The notes below the pieces were generated by a model. The model was not told the origin of the DNA and did not search any database. It saw only the letters and a list, made by a program, of their open reading frames with translations. Below, piece by piece: positions 38,594-39,034 of a stretch of DNA of 39,034 nucleotides (positions within the stretch are counted from its first letter, which is position 1; every line of letters begins with the position of its first letter). The DNA comes from Sulfuricaulis sp. (lineage in GTDB: Bacteria > Pseudomonadota > Gammaproteobacteria > Acidiferrobacterales > Sulfurifustaceae). The DNA lies in contig JAUSDQ010000281.1 in assembly GCA_030650525.1 (NCBI GenBank), forward strand, positions 1 through 39,034. The letters are read 5' to 3'. The position numbers and the translations under genes were made by a program.

Positions 38594-38629
38594 CAGTTCT
38601 CTCCTTCGGCCTTCACGGGATTTCTCTTC

Positions 38630-38863
38630 TCAGCCATCGAGGTCACGCTTCTTCTGCTCGAACTCCTCTTTGCCGATCTCACCGCGGGCGTAACGCTCCT
38701 TGAGGGTGTCGAGTGCGGACTTGCCGCGCGGCGCATCGCCGGACCGTTCGAAGATCCACTTCCCAAGCGCCACGATCGCCACGATGACCAGGCCCCAGAA
38801 CAGCAGCATGGGGAGAGGACCGAATCCCCACCACCAGCCATGATTGCTCATATCACTCCACAT
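38630..38863 (-). CDS. SHOCT-domain small membrane protein
   Basis: 77 residues from ATG 38863 with GGAGG upstream. One membrane helix (about 15-38) and a C-terminal SHOCT motif, in which LDTLKERYARGEIGKEEFEQ is the classical oligomerisation helix-turn. Such proteins are common and of unknown function; they often appear with heavy-metal or sulfur modules. It is the upstream neighbour of the truncated flavoprotein copy. Confidence 0.88.
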   Translation of the reverse strand: MWSDMSNHGWWWGFGPLPMLLFWGLVIVAIVALGKWIFERSGDAPRGKSALDTLKERYARGEIGKEEFEQKKRDLDG

Positions 38864-38896
38864 CGTTGCCTCCTTCGCCGGCTGCGTTGGCGCAAG

Positions 38897-39034
38897 CTAA
38901 AAGGTCAGGTTCATGTCCGCCGGGATGACCACTTCCTTGTAGTACTTCGTTGGGTCGGCCGGCTTGACCCCGTCCACCAGGTCCTTCGGCGTCATGCCGA
39001 AGAGCGACAGGTTGAGCGGGCAGGCGAGCACGGT
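38897..39034 (-). CDS. DsrE/DsrF-like protein, C-terminal part (window edge)
   Basis: Only the last 45 codons are in the window, ending with TAG at 38897. The visible part reads TVLACPLNLSLFGMTPKDLV and ends PADMNLTF. The CP-(x)4-LFGM pattern recalls DsrE/F-fold peroxiredoxin-like small proteins with an active Cys. The rest lies beyond the edge, so the family call is tentative. Confidence 0.55.
   Translation of the reverse strand, partial: TVLACPLNLSLFGMTPKDLVDGVKPADPTKYYKEVVIPADMNLTF

Overview
The window is high-GC bacterial chromosome, most likely from a gammaproteobacterium with a sulfur-oxidiser or chemolithotroph-like gene content. The evidence is the dusB-fis pair, the purH/purD/purE, accB-accC, aroQ and prmA housekeeping genes, a cutA-dsbD-tlpA block, an RpoN-type promoter, and a large set of c-type cytochromes with DsrE-type and sulfide:quinone-reductase-like proteins. 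The order name (for example Acidiferrobacterales-like) is an inference that I cannot test here.

Layout. 1-1019: a truncated TerC-family gene and a small PGPGW-type membrane protein gene. 1020-2990: an accessory patch with visibly different composition, holding two unfamiliar proteins (one with a HEPN-type R-x4-H motif), three copies of a short hairpin word, a ~217 bp promoter-bearing direct repeat and a gene remnant. 2989-5831: mtnB, then a coupled nfeD/slipin operon. 5848-18094: a long minus-strand housekeeping block (periplasmic protein, yciA, hemF, tsaC, purE, purD, purH, fis, dusB, zinc-ribbon protein, prmA, accC, accB, aroQ). Its intergenic gaps are repeatedly filled by inverted elements built from short reiterated words. 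18305-21544: tlpA-like, dsbD and cutA. 21696-24294: fxsA, then groES-groEL behind a sigma70 promoter overlapping a perfect CIRCE operator. 24454-28065: a sigma54 promoter, a chemoreceptor, a di-heme peroxidase, a cupredoxin and a cytochrome c, closed by a terminator. 28327-29713: an O-methyltransferase and a PIN toxin/antitoxin pair with its palindromic operator.

29741-39034 is the most interesting part. It is a minus-strand array running DsrE-like (partial), SHOCT protein, HMA-like small protein, DsrE protein, SQR-like flavoprotein, a NapH-type/GltD-type fusion, a small anchored protein, a HAO-like octaheme cytochrome, a pentaheme paralogue of it, a methyltransferase and ArsM. The six genes from the fusion to ArsM touch, overlap or lie within 3 nt of each other, so they probably form one operon. 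The inferred flow is NAD(P)H or a sulfur donor to flavin, to membrane iron-sulfur centres and quinone, to multiheme cytochromes on the periplasmic side. The substrate is unknown. Copies of the 5' end of the flavoprotein gene are scattered downstream, showing local duplication and decay.
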